NCBI GenBank assembly: GCA_963738185.1 | Contig: CAVTVA010000003.1 | Location: 3,075,490-3,139,489, forward strand | Direction: 5' to 3' | Source: AP-15 sp963738185 | GTDB taxonomy: Bacteria; Pseudomonadota; Alphaproteobacteria; ATCC43930; CGMCC-115725 | DNA: 64,000 nt | In this document: piece by piece, positions 33,452 to 41,611 of the stretch | Layout of the letters: each line of letters starts with the position of its first letter | How positions within the stretch are numbered: position 1 is the stretch's first letter | Notes under the pieces: model-generated | Seen by the model: the letters and a program-made list of their open reading frames with translations, nothing else | What the model was told of the DNA's origin: nothing | The model's database searches: none | Made by a program: the position numbers and the translations under genes

Positions 33452-34763
33452 CGAGCATGGCCATAAACGCCGCCGGCACAAAATTCGGGTAGCGGGTCTC
33501 GAACAGCGAGCGATATTCGGCTGCACCGATCCGCCGCAGCGATGGCGCGCACAACCGGCGCACGACAGCCGCGTCGCGCCAAAGGGGATCGCGGCCCAGC
33601 TGCGCCATCACCGCGGCGCTCTCGGCGACCTCGCCGACGCACTCGAAGGGCTTGTGCTCACACAACCCGCACAGTGCCGCGAACCCGTCGAGCTGGGTCT
33701 CGTCCTCGAGCAGGTCGCGGCCGAATATCTCGATCAACTGCCGCTTGGCGATAAACGGCGCCAACGCCAGAAACACAAAGCGGCATTTCGGGCAATTGCA
33801 GCACCAATGCCGGCCACGCTCGGCCAGGGCTTGCCGAAAAGCGGTGTTGCAGCTGCGGAATACCTCGAAGTACTGGGAGTGTCGGGCAAAGCGCCGGGCG
33901 ATCTCGATTTCCGACAACGGCCGCAGCAGTGAGAAATAACCGATGCTCGGCGAGATGTGACGGGACAGGTAACCGGCAAAATCCCGCTCGAACTCCAAGG
34001 ATTTGCTGAATTGATGGTTGATCGCGACTCCACCTGCGGACAGGTTCGGCGCGCTCGCGGAATGCTCGTTCGACATGGCGACCGTGTCGAAGCCGCACAG
34101 CACCGCGCAGGCCAGGACGATCGCGCTCAAGATCCCGGTGATCGGCACGTGCCCGTTCAACGCGCCACAGTCGTTGAGCTTTAATAGGGCGGGGTCGAGG
34201 CGCCGGCCGACCCGGATGTACGGCAGCCCGGCCGCGGCGATGCAGTCGGCGATCGGCTGCGCGTCGCCCAACGAGAACAGCACCAAATCCTCGCCGCTGG
34301 CTCTCAGACATTCGAGGGTGACGATCGAGTCCTTGCCACCGCCGACCGGCACGCAGGTTCGCCGCGGCATTCGCAGCTCGATCGGCGCTGCGGGTTCGAC
34401 TGGGTCGATCTGAAAGCGGCAATGGCCGTGCAGCGAGATCCGGTTTTTCCAGGCGAATTCGGCCAGGCCCTTTTCGTAAAAAACTTGCAGGAATGCAGCG
34501 GTGTCGCGGTCGAGCGGGAACGCCTCGCAGTGCAATCTCTGCGGCACAAAGGCCTTGTAGTAGCTGACCCCGGCGAGCAAAAAGATCAGCCGAAAGGTCC
34601 GGTCCAGCACCTCGCATGCAGGGGGCGACAGCGCCCGTTGCGGAAAATCAAAGCTCAGCCGCTCTTCAAAGTCCGGCCCATCAGCGAACCGGTAGCGCAA
34701 TGACAGCACCGCGGCGGCCGGGTCATACCGATAATTCTCAAAAACAAACTCGCTAAATTCCAT
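33438..34763 (-). CDS. murL: UDP-MurNAc-L-Ala-L-Glu epimerase MurL
   Basis: 441 aa. LLAGVSYYKAFVP (62-74), VPVGGGKDSIVTLE with the PP-loop GGGKDS at 141-146, CGALNGHVPITGILSAI, AMSNEHSASAPN, INHQFSKSLEFE, FSLLRPLSEIEIARRFA, FRSCNTAFR and CCNCPKCRFVFLALAPF match my recollection of MurL. This ATP-dependent enzyme turns the terminal L-Glu of UDP-MurNAc-L-Ala-L-Glu into D-Glu. It overlaps both its neighbours, the DUF4392 gene upstream and murD2 downstream, which fits the known murD2-murL partnership. No signal peptide; cytoplasmic. Confidence 0.82.
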   Translation of the reverse strand: MEFSEFVFENYRYDPAAAVLSLRYRFADGPDFEERLSFDFPQRALSPPACEVLDRTFRLIFLLAGVSYYKAFVPQRLHCEAFPLDRDTAAFLQVFYEKGLAEFAWKNRISLHGHCRFQIDPVEPAAPIELRMPRRTCVPVGGGKDSIVTLECLRASGEDLVLFSLGDAQPIADCIAAAGLPYIRVGRRLDPALLKLNDCGALNGHVPITGILSAIVLACAVLCGFDTVAMSNEHSASAPNLSAGGVAINHQFSKSLEFERDFAGYLSRHISPSIGYFSLLRPLSEIEIARRFARHSQYFEVFRSCNTAFRQALAERGRHWCCNCPKCRFVFLALAPFIAKRQLIEIFGRDLLEDETQLDGFAALCGLCEHKPFECVGEVAESAAVMAQLGRDPLWRDAAVVRRLCAPSLRRIGAAEYRSLFETRYPNFVPAAFMAMLDACG

Positions 34764-35673
34764 TCCCGCCCTCGGCGAGCGCCCGGATTATCTGCAGTTT
34801 CTCGTGATGGACGCAAAGATCGAGATTGTCGATCGTCGCGGTCTGCAAGCGCGACACGCCATCGACGGCCGGGCCGTCGGCGAGCACGGTTTCGAGCACA
34901 CGCCGGTCGAGCGCCTCGTCGAGGCAGCCGATCAACGGCGCGCGCCAATCCGGGCGAACACAGGCGAGCGCGCCCAACAGCGCATAGGCGCCCCAGTGCG
35001 ACACGCCGGCGACAATCAGATGCCGCGCCGGGGTGACGCAGGCGATAGTTTCGCCATGCTCGACGTGTCGCGCGATCAGTTCACGCGGCAGCGCGCCCAT
35101 CCCGATCTCGTTGCCGCCGTCGCCGACCGCGATGGTGTCCCACGGCCCGGCCGCGAACAGATCGTCGAGTGCCGCTGTATGCGCGCTGATGTCCTGGCCG
35201 CGCATGTTGCGCGGCACGCCGTCGACGCTGCGCCCGCAGCGCTCGATCGCGATCGCGTGGGTGATCCCGCTGTTGCGCCAGGTATCGATCAGCGGGCTCA
35301 GCGGCGCTCCGATCGCGACCGCGTCGACCGGCACCTCGGTGGCGCCGGCCGCGGCCAAAGCAACCGCGCAGGCGTTCCGGCACGGCTCGTCCGTCGCCAG
35401 GCGGCAGGTGACACCAACCGCGGCGAGCCCTCGGGCCAGCAAGGCGGTGCCGACCGGGCCGTCGGTTTCGGCCGCCGGCGGCGAGCCCAGCGGCACAAAA
35501 AAGCCGGTGATCAGCCCGACCCGGCATGGCTGGGCCGCAGCCAATGCCGTCGCCGCACTCCACAAGCCGCCGCGGGCAGCGGCGCATAGCGCGCCGATGT
35601 TGCGCCCGACCTCGGTTTGCACGAGGCCCTCGATATGTCCGACCAGTGCGCGCGCATCGGCCGCTTCCGCCAT
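34753..35673 (-). CDS. DUF4392 protein, D-glutamate cyclase C-half-like
   Basis: 306 aa from ATG 35673 (a TTG lies 9 bp upstream). It has DUF4392 landmarks: CRVGLITGFFVPLGSPPAAE near 52-71, TDGPVGTALLARGLAA, HAIAIERCGRS, NMRGQDISAHTAALDDLF, IAVGDGGNEIGMG and GVSHWGAYALLGALA. DUF4392 is the C-terminal domain of the vertebrate D-glutamate cyclase DGLUCY, which interconverts D-Glu and 5-oxo-D-proline. The stop overlaps the murL start by 11 nt. It probably cooperates with the DUF1445 protein upstream. Confidence 0.8.
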   Translation of the reverse strand: MAEAADARALVGHIEGLVQTEVGRNIGALCAAARGGLWSAATALAAAQPCRVGLITGFFVPLGSPPAAETDGPVGTALLARGLAAVGVTCRLATDEPCRNACAVALAAAGATEVPVDAVAIGAPLSPLIDTWRNSGITHAIAIERCGRSVDGVPRNMRGQDISAHTAALDDLFAAGPWDTIAVGDGGNEIGMGALPRELIARHVEHGETIACVTPARHLIVAGVSHWGAYALLGALACVRPDWRAPLIGCLDEALDRRVLETVLADGPAVDGVSRLQTATIDNLDLCVHHEKLQIIRALAEGGNGI

Positions 35674-35685
35674 GACCGGCAACCG

Positions 35686-36483
35686 CTAAAGGCTCAGCTT
35701 TGAATTGATGAGGTCGGTGATCAGCATTGATCCCGGCGCGTGGGTGATGCAGAAATCGGGCTTGGCCTCGGCGATCACCGCCTGCGGGGTGACGCCACAG
35801 GCCCAGAACACCGGCAATTCGCCCGCGCGCACCGGGACGCTGTCGCCGTAATCGGGTTTGGCCAAATCCCGGATGCCGATCGCTTCGGGCACGCCGATAT
35901 GAACCGGCGCGCCATGCACCGCCGGAAAGCGCGAGGTGATCTGGATCGCGCGGATTGCATTGCCCGGCGACAGCGGCCGCATCGAGACGACGAGCGGCCC
36001 CGAAAACCGGCCGGCCGGAGTGCAGGGAATATTGGTCCGATACATCGAGACATTAGAGCCGCAGGTCATGTGGCGCAATTCGATCCCGTCCTCGACCAGC
36101 GCCTGCTCAAACGAAAACGAGCAGCCCAGCGCAAAGCTGACCAGGTCGTCGCGCCACACGTGAGCGACATCGAGCGGCTCCTCGACCAGTTCGCCGTGGC
36201 GCCACACCCGGTACTTTGGCAGATCGGTCCGAATGTCGAGATCCTCGCCCAGACTGGGCAAGCGCGGGTCGCCCGGCTCCGAAACCGCCAGCACCGGGCA
36301 CGGCTTGGGATTGGCCTGGACGAAACGCAGAAAATCGTGCGCCAAGGCTTTTGGCAGGATCACCAGGTTCGCCTGGACGTTGCCGGCCGCCAGACCCGCC
36401 GTCTGGCCGGCAAAGCTCCGGGTTCGAATGCGCCGTCGCTCGCGCGCGCCGGCTTCGACACCTCGATCAACTGCTGCGCTCAT
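35686..36483 (-). CDS. DUF1445 (YcsI-like) putative hydro-lyase, D-glutamate cyclase N-half-like
   Basis: 265 aa. Family motifs are AGLAAGNVQANLVILPK, DLPKYRVWRHGELVEEP, DLVSFALGCSFSFEQALV, NVSMYRTNIPCTPAGRF, VVSMRPLSPGNAIRAIQITS and FCITHAPGSMLITDL. YcsI/DUF1445 forms the N-terminal half of vertebrate DGLUCY, fused to DUF4392; here the halves are adjacent genes. It is the first gene of the operon running DUF1445-DUF4392-murL-murD2-lipoprotein. Confidence 0.82.
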   Translation of the reverse strand: MSAAVDRGVEAGARERRRIRTRSFAGQTAGLAAGNVQANLVILPKALAHDFLRFVQANPKPCPVLAVSEPGDPRLPSLGEDLDIRTDLPKYRVWRHGELVEEPLDVAHVWRDDLVSFALGCSFSFEQALVEDGIELRHMTCGSNVSMYRTNIPCTPAGRFSGPLVVSMRPLSPGNAIRAIQITSRFPAVHGAPVHIGVPEAIGIRDLAKPDYGDSVPVRAGELPVFWACGVTPQAVIAEAKPDFCITHAPGSMLITDLINSKLSL

Positions 36484-36617
36484 CGCACGAACCCTAGGGG
36501 ATGATTGATGATTTTACCGCGCATCGCATGCAGCCGTCAAAGCCGCCCCATGCTGAAGTGGGCCGGTAGTCCGGGGCGGTTTCGCCGCATCGTTTGGTGC
36601 CCCGAGAACGGCACAGC

Positions 36618-36800
36618 TCAATAACGGCCGAAGTATCCTCCGCCACGCACGAGCCATAAGATTATAAGCACCAGGATGATCAGTCCGACTACACCGCCGA
36701 TGCCATAACCTCCGCCACGATTATAGTAGCCGCCGCGATAATATCCGAAGCCACCGCCAAACAGGATGATTAACAGGATAATTATGAGAATCAGCTCCAT
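36618..36800 (-). CDS. Glycine-rich small membrane protein
   Basis: 60 aa. Two hydrophobic segments (MELILIIILLIILFG and VVGLIILVLIILWLV) flank a Gly/Tyr-rich loop (GYYRGGYYNRGGGYG). AAAGGAG precedes the ATG at 36800. It resembles small DUF3309-like proteins in composition; function unknown. The 36484-36617 gap upstream of the D-glutamate operon carries its promoter region. Confidence 0.6.
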   Translation of the reverse strand: MELILIIILLIILFGGGFGYYRGGYYNRGGGYGIGGVVGLIILVLIILWLVRGGGYFGRY

Positions 36801-36895
36801 AGCCACGGCTCCTTTGCGACGTCGGAGACAACTTCCGACGTTCACGAGATCGCGTTCTGACCAGCGGTCCGCTGGCCGCGCAACTCTCTCAGCCC

Positions 36896-37114
36896 TTATA
36901 TGCGCATTTCGCGATAAGCGCACCTCGCCGGATCGCGGACCGGCGGCGGCGGGGGCTCGATCGGCGGCACCGGCACCGGCGCCGGCGGCTCCTCGACCGG
37001 CGGCGGGCGGTCGGGGTCGGGCGGCGGCTGTGGCGGCGTGCCGGGCGGCGGATGCGGCGTCGGGGCTTGCGCCGAGCGGGCTGCGCCACCGCCAATCGCG
37101 CGCGAATCAGTCAT
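36896..37114 (-). CDS. Proline-rich small hypothetical protein
   Basis: 72 aa from ATG 37114; most of residues 20-60 are Pro with alternating Glu, Val and Asp (PPVEEPPAPVPVPPIEPPPP). No signal peptide is clear. It follows glk by 15 bp on the same strand, so it may be co-transcribed. A low-complexity chance ORF in GC-rich DNA is possible. Confidence 0.4.
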   Translation of the reverse strand: MTDSRAIGGGAARSAQAPTPHPPPGTPPQPPPDPDRPPPVEEPPAPVPVPPIEPPPPPVRDPARCAYREMRI

Positions 37115-37129
37115 CCCGTGCCGCTCCAT

Positions 37130-38149
37130 TCAGCTCGCCAGCAGCGCCGCGCAGCCGACAAACGCCGCCAGGGCCTGCGTCACGACAAAGGTCGGGATCG
37201 CGGCGAGATAGGGCTCGAACCGGCCCTTTGCTTCAAACCGGGCGCGAAACGGCGAATTGGCAAAAAACCGCCCGAGCCGCGGCACGATCCCGCCGGCGAT
37301 GTAGACCCCGCCGCGGGCGCCCAGGGTCAGCGCCAGATTGCCGGCGATGGTCCCCAGCATCGCGCAGAACATCGCCGTGGCCTCGATGCAGACCGGGTCT
37401 TCGCCGCGCATGCCGAGGCTGGTGATCTGCGCCGCAGTATAGCCGCGCGAACGCACACCGTCGATTTCGGCCAGGGAATTGTAGAGATTGACAAGCCCCG
37501 GCCCCGACAGCACCCGCTCGGCCGAAACATGGTCGAAATGCCGGCGCAGATGATCGAGCACGGCACTTTCCCGATCGGTCGCCGGCGCCATCGTCGCATG
37601 CCCGCCCTCGGCGGTCAGCGCCACCCAGCCGGCAGCACAGGCGACCAGCCCAGACACCCCGAGACCCGATCCCGGACCCAGCACCGCCAGCGGCGCACCC
37701 GGCGCCGCTGCGCCGCCGCCCACATTCATCCGATCGTCCGGCCCCAGATGCGGCAACGCCAGCGCCTGCGCGGTAAAATCGTTGATCGCCTCGAACCGCT
37801 TGAACCCAAACCGAGCTTTCAGCGCCGCGATCGAAAAGCTCCAGGGATGGTTGGTCATCGACACTTGGTCGCCCGTGATCGCCGAGGCGACAGCGAGCGC
37901 CGCCTTCGATGGCATCGGCCATTCGCCCCTGGCTGCGAGATAATCGGCGAGCGCGTCCTCCACTGTCGGATAATGCTCAACCGGATAGGTGCGCCAATCC
38001 AGCACCTTCGCCGCAGGAGAAACCAGGCCAAACCGAGCGTTGGTGCCACCGATATCTCCGACCAGCCAGGTTTCGCCGACGCCTCCCACAGCGGCCGGCA
38101 CGCCCGCGCCCGGCGGGCCTGCGCCCATTCCGCCGCCCGCGGCGGTCAC
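37130..38149 (-). CDS. glk: Glucokinase
   Basis: 339 aa if it starts at GTG 38149, whose GTGA overlaps the otsA stop; ATG 38128 is the alternative. It has the ATP phosphate-1 motif VGDIGGTNARFGLV, a glucose-site NDFTAQALALP, GPGSGLGVSG and VALTAEGGHA, and the late GGVYIAGGIVPRLG. It phosphorylates glucose to glucose-6-phosphate. Coupled to otsA, it could feed trehalose synthesis with G6P. Confidence 0.87.
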   Translation of the reverse strand: MTAAGGGMGAGPPGAGVPAAVGGVGETWLVGDIGGTNARFGLVSPAAKVLDWRTYPVEHYPTVEDALADYLAARGEWPMPSKAALAVASAITGDQVSMTNHPWSFSIAALKARFGFKRFEAINDFTAQALALPHLGPDDRMNVGGGAAAPGAPLAVLGPGSGLGVSGLVACAAGWVALTAEGGHATMAPATDRESAVLDHLRRHFDHVSAERVLSGPGLVNLYNSLAEIDGVRSRGYTAAQITSLGMRGEDPVCIEATAMFCAMLGTIAGNLALTLGARGGVYIAGGIVPRLGRFFANSPFRARFEAKGRFEPYLAAIPTFVVTQALAAFVGCAALLAS

Positions 38150-39618
38150 GGCCGCTCGCCGCTCGCCGCCAAAGCAGCGACAAACCTCTCGCGCCAGCGG
38201 GTGATGTCGTTGTGCTCGATGGTCGCCATCATCGCCGTCCATCGCTCCTTGCGCTCGCCGAGCGACATGGTGAGCCCCTGCCGCATGGCCTCGACCATGC
38301 CCTCGACATCATGCGGGTTGACCAGCACCGCCTCGCCCAGCTCCTGCGCCGCGCCGGCAAAGCAGGACAGCACCAGCACGCCGGGGTCGGCCGGCGGCTG
38401 CGATGCGACATATTCCTTGGCCACGAGGTTCATGCCGTCGCGCAACGGCGTGACCAGCCCGATCCGGCTCGCGCGAAAGAACCCGGTCAAAACCCGATGG
38501 TTAAAGCTCTTGTTGATGTAGCGCAGCGGCGTCCAGTCGAATTCGCCATAGCGGCTGTTGATGTTGCCGGCCGAGGCCGCCAGCGTGCGGCGGATCTGCT
38601 GATATTCGGGCACCTCCGAGCGCGAGGGCGGGGCGATCTGGATGAAGACGACGCGGCCCCGAGTATCGGGATGGCCTTCGAGCAAATCGGCGAAGGCCTG
38701 GAACCGCGCCGGCAGACCCTTCGAATAGTCGAGCCGGTCAACTCCGATCATCAAGGTCCGCTCGCCGAGGCTCTGGCCCAGCCGCCGCATCTGCCGGGTC
38801 CCGTCGGCTGCCGCCGCCTGCGTCGCGACAGTGGCGACATCGATCCCGATCGGAAACACTTGAGCCCGCACGATGCGGCCAAACGCGCGCAGCACGCCGT
38901 CGCCGAAATCCTCTGCCCCAGCCCAGCGGATCAGATAATCGCAAAACCCGTGCAGGTCCGATTTGGTTTGGAAGCCGATCAGATCGTAGGCGCACAGCGC
39001 CTCGACGAGGTCGCGGTGGCAGGGCAGCACTCGCAGCAGCTCGGCCGGCGGAAACGGCGTGTGCAGGAAAAAGCCGATCGGCTGGTTGCTGTCGAGCCGG
39101 CGCAGCTCGCGGCCGAGCGGGATCAGGTGATAGTCGTGGACCCAAACCAGATCCTGCGGCAGCAGCATCGGCGCCAATGCCCGCGCGAACCTGCGGTTGA
39201 CCCGCAGGTAGCCGGCCAGGTCGCGCCGCGAATAATCGACCAAAGACCCGCGGAAATGAAACAGCGGCCACAGCACCCGGTTGGCGAATCCGAGATAATA
39301 TTCCTCGAAATCGCGCCGCGACAGGTCGAGCGTGGCGAAGGTCAGCGGTCCGCGCGCGATCACCGCCGGCTCGTCATTGGCTTCCTCCTCGACTTCGCCG
39401 CTCCAGCCGAACCAAATGCCGCCGCTGCTTTCGAGCGCCGCGCGGATGGCGACCGCAAGACCGCCCGAATCGGGCTTTCCGCTCTCGCTCGCAACCCGAT
39501 TGGAGACCACGACCAGCCGACGATTTGCTGCTGCGTCGCGTTGCCAGATCGGCTCGACGCCCCAGTCGCGTGCGCTCGCTTCCGGCACGCCGCCCGCAAC
39601 GCCCTCGCCCTGCATCAT
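38146..39618 (-). CDS. otsA: Trehalose-6-phosphate synthase
   Basis: 490 aa GT20 enzyme. RRLVVVSNRVA opens the Rossmann domain, VWVHDYHLIPLG and IGFFLHTPFPP are glucose-6-phosphate-site motifs, VDRLDYSKGLPARFQAF carries the UDP-glucose-binding Arg/Lys, and TPLRDGMNLVAKEYVASQ the C-terminal nucleotide site. It joins UDP-glucose and glucose-6-phosphate. It sits between otsB (upstream, 71 bp) and glk (overlapping) in an osmoprotection operon. Confidence 0.93.
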   Translation of the reverse strand: MMQGEGVAGGVPEASARDWGVEPIWQRDAAANRRLVVVSNRVASESGKPDSGGLAVAIRAALESSGGIWFGWSGEVEEEANDEPAVIARGPLTFATLDLSRRDFEEYYLGFANRVLWPLFHFRGSLVDYSRRDLAGYLRVNRRFARALAPMLLPQDLVWVHDYHLIPLGRELRRLDSNQPIGFFLHTPFPPAELLRVLPCHRDLVEALCAYDLIGFQTKSDLHGFCDYLIRWAGAEDFGDGVLRAFGRIVRAQVFPIGIDVATVATQAAAADGTRQMRRLGQSLGERTLMIGVDRLDYSKGLPARFQAFADLLEGHPDTRGRVVFIQIAPPSRSEVPEYQQIRRTLAASAGNINSRYGEFDWTPLRYINKSFNHRVLTGFFRASRIGLVTPLRDGMNLVAKEYVASQPPADPGVLVLSCFAGAAQELGEAVLVNPHDVEGMVEAMRQGLTMSLGERKERWTAMMATIEHNDITRWRERFVAALAASGERP

Positions 39619-39689
39619 GCTTATCCCCGCTTATGGTTCTTTTGTCGGAACGCCGACAACCACCGAATGTTCCCGCAGAGGCTTGATTC

Positions 39690-40484
39690 CTAAGACAGCT
39701 CGTGAATTCCGGCAAGCCAGGCCAGGACCGCGGCAACTGAAGGCAAGGCCCAGCGTGCTCGGGATTCGCCAGACCGACCAACCCGGACCGCGACCCCCTG
39801 GCGGTGGTTGATTTCCGCGAACCCATCCTCGTCGGTCATATCGTCGCCGACAAAAGTGGGGCGCCGGCCGAGAAACGGCGCCTCACCGAGAAAGGCGGCG
39901 ATTGTCGTTCCCTTGTCGGCGCCGCGAGGCTGGAATTCGACAACCATCTTACCGGCGATCAGCCGCAGCGCCGGGCGCGCCTCGCGCTCCAGAGCCTTCG
40001 CCAGGGCGAGGATTTCATCGCCCCGCTCCGGCGCCGCGCGGTAATGCAGCGCCACGGTCCCGCCCTTGTCCTCGAGAATCAGGCCGCTGCCGTTGCGGGC
40101 GAGTGCTGCGAGCGTTGGCCGGAGGCGGTCGAGTGCGGCCGCAGCAGCGTGATCGGCCCGAATGTCGCGGCTGCCATCGGCCCGACGCCGCTCGATGCCA
40201 TGCAGACCGGCAGCGGCGCCGCGCCATGGCCGAAACAGTCGGTCGAGCTCGTGCAACGGGCGACCGCTGACCAGCGCCAAGGCGCCGCCGCGCTGCTGCG
40301 CCAGCTTGCCCAAGAGCGCCGGCAGCGCGGACGGGACTTGGACGCGATCGGGTCGCTCGGCGATTTCCAGCAAGGTTCCATCGACATCGAGGAACAATGC
40401 CGCGTCAGAATCGAGCGGCGGCGGTGCCGGAACAACCCGCGGCAACCCTCCGCCCGTCAAAAAACTGTCCGTTGTGCGATGCAC
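39690..40484 (-). CDS. otsB: Trehalose-6-phosphate phosphatase
   Basis: About 264 aa from GTG 40484, which has GGGG 6 nt upstream; a TTG at 40511 is an in-frame alternative. HAD fold: ALFLDVDGTLLEI with the nucleophile Asp, ALVSGRPLHELD, GLHGIERRRADG, and TFVGDDMTDEDGFAEIN for the metal-binding Asps. It removes phosphate from trehalose-6-phosphate. First gene of otsB-otsA-glk; its promoter must lie in the 40485-40600 region shared divergently with the sRNA. Confidence 0.9.
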   Translation of the reverse strand: MHRTTDSFLTGGGLPRVVPAPPPLDSDAALFLDVDGTLLEIAERPDRVQVPSALPALLGKLAQQRGGALALVSGRPLHELDRLFRPWRGAAAGLHGIERRRADGSRDIRADHAAAAALDRLRPTLAALARNGSGLILEDKGGTVALHYRAAPERGDEILALAKALEREARPALRLIAGKMVVEFQPRGADKGTTIAAFLGEAPFLGRRPTFVGDDMTDEDGFAEINHRQGVAVRVGRSGESRARWALPSVAAVLAWLAGIHELS

Positions 40485-40566
40485 ATCAAGCCCCAGCCGA
40501 GCCTCATTCAACCGCCTGATCCGGCCTTGAATCCACAGCGATGCCAGCGGTTTCGAAAAAACCGCC

Positions 40567-40594
40567 TTGACATCGCGGCGAAACGCATTAGATT
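40567..40594 (+). promoter_or_regulatory. Sigma-70-type promoter of the small RNA
   Basis: Perfect -35 TTGACA (40567-40572), 16-nt spacer and TAGATT (40589-40594), placing the start of transcription near 40601. Confidence 0.6.
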
Positions 40595-40600
40595 GTGCAG

Positions 40601-40693
40601 TGCGGTAACGATCGCCGGTTGCGGTGTTACCGTACGTCTTCTAGGCGTTTCCTCCCTAAACTTGGGCCGCGCTATGCTGCGGCCCATTTTTTT
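40601..40693 (+). ncRNA. Candidate trans-acting sRNA, MmgR (alpha-r8) type
   Basis: A roughly 93-nt transcript is bounded by a TTGACA promoter and an intrinsic terminator. It has a 5' stem CGGTAAC/GTTACCG (40603-40609 with 40626-40632), then a single-stranded region with TTTCCTCCCT (40648-40657), then the terminator stem. The order hairpin, exposed UUUCCUCCCU and terminator matches, from memory, the conserved design of MmgR, the Sinorhizobium regulator of polyhydroxybutyrate storage. The CCUCC motif would pair with Shine-Dalgarno sequences. No ORF is present on this strand. Confidence 0.65.
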
Positions 40694-41561
40694 GCGCCAC
40701 ATTCCAATTTGCCGCCACGTCCGGGTTGGCAGAGTCCGGGTTGGCACAGATCGGTGGGAACTGCCGTTCACCGGCCAGCGCCGCGTCCGGCTCGAGATCG
40801 GGCAGCGGTGCTAGCTCGCGATAGATCGGAGCGAAGTCGGGCCGCGTCGCCGCGAACAGCTGCGCGAAACCGTCGATGACGAAATAGGTGTCCTGAAACC
40901 GGTCGATGCGGTAGCGCGTGCGCATGACCCGTCGTAAGTCAAACCCGATCCGCAGCGGCCGCGGATCGTCGAGGCAATAGATCGATTCGCCGGCTGACGA
41001 CAGAATCCCCGAGCCGTAGATGCGCAAGCCTTCCGGCGTCGCGATCAGCCCGAACTCGACCGTGTACCAGTAGAGTCGCGCCAGGCGCTGCAGGTGCCCG
41101 AGCCCCTGCGCCTTCAGCCCGCCCTCGCCATAGGCCTGCATGTAATCGGCGAAAATCGGGTTCATCAGCAGCGGCACATGGCCGCAAATGTCGTGAAAGA
41201 CATCCGGTTCCTGCAGATAGTCGAGCTGGTCGCGGCGGCGGATAAAGCAGGTCGATGGGAAGCGGCGGCGCGCCAGATGGGCAAAAAACACGGCGTCGGG
41301 CACTAGCCCCGGCACCGCCACGATCCGCCATCCGGTGGCGCGCTCAAGGGTGTCGCTCAGCGAGCGAAAATCCGGGATGCCGCCCGCCGCGACGCCGAGC
41401 CCGCCGAGCCCATCGAGATACTCGCGGCAGGCCCGCCCGACCAGCAGCTTTTGCTGCCGCTCGAACAGCAGCCGCCAAACCGCGTGCTGCTCCTCGGTGT
41501 AGCCCGGCCAATCCTGCTCGATTGTGAAATCGGGGGCCACATCCGGCCCGGTCTTGCTCAT
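40656..41561 (-). CDS. phhA: Phenylalanine 4-monooxygenase
   Basis: 301 aa monomeric bacterial phenylalanine hydroxylase. Iron ligands are His123 and His128 (VFHDICGHVPLL) and Glu169 (YWYTVEFGLI); the pterin and substrate regions PDFRSLSDTLERATGW and IYGSGILSSAGES are intact. It makes tyrosine from phenylalanine with tetrahydropterin and O2, starting tyrosine synthesis or phenylalanine breakdown. The last ~30 residues are a low-similarity tail, and its 3' end overlaps the sRNA terminator on the opposite strand. Confidence 0.92.
   Translation of the reverse strand: MSKTGPDVAPDFTIEQDWPGYTEEQHAVWRLLFERQQKLLVGRACREYLDGLGGLGVAAGGIPDFRSLSDTLERATGWRIVAVPGLVPDAVFFAHLARRRFPSTCFIRRRDQLDYLQEPDVFHDICGHVPLLMNPIFADYMQAYGEGGLKAQGLGHLQRLARLYWYTVEFGLIATPEGLRIYGSGILSSAGESIYCLDDPRPLRIGFDLRRVMRTRYRIDRFQDTYFVIDGFAQLFAATRPDFAPIYRELAPLPDLEPDAALAGERQFPPICANPDSANPDVAANWNVAQKNGPQHSAAQV
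40664..40693 (+). terminator. Rho-independent terminator of the sRNA
   Basis: GGGCCGC (40664-40670) and GCGGCCC (40679-40685) form a GC stem followed by A and seven Ts (40687-40693). The T-run is on the plus strand, so it ends the sRNA, not phhA. Confidence 0.75.
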
Positions 41562-41611
41562 CGACCTCTCCGCCCCCGCCGCTCCTTAGATGAGCATGAC
41601 GAGGCTGTCGG

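Noticed and set aside
37909..39693. 594-codon open frame on the plus strand
   Set aside because: Antisense to otsA and glk, both unmistakable.
40664..40693. Terminator of phhA
   Set aside because: The T-run is on the plus strand; on the minus strand the stem is not followed by Ts.
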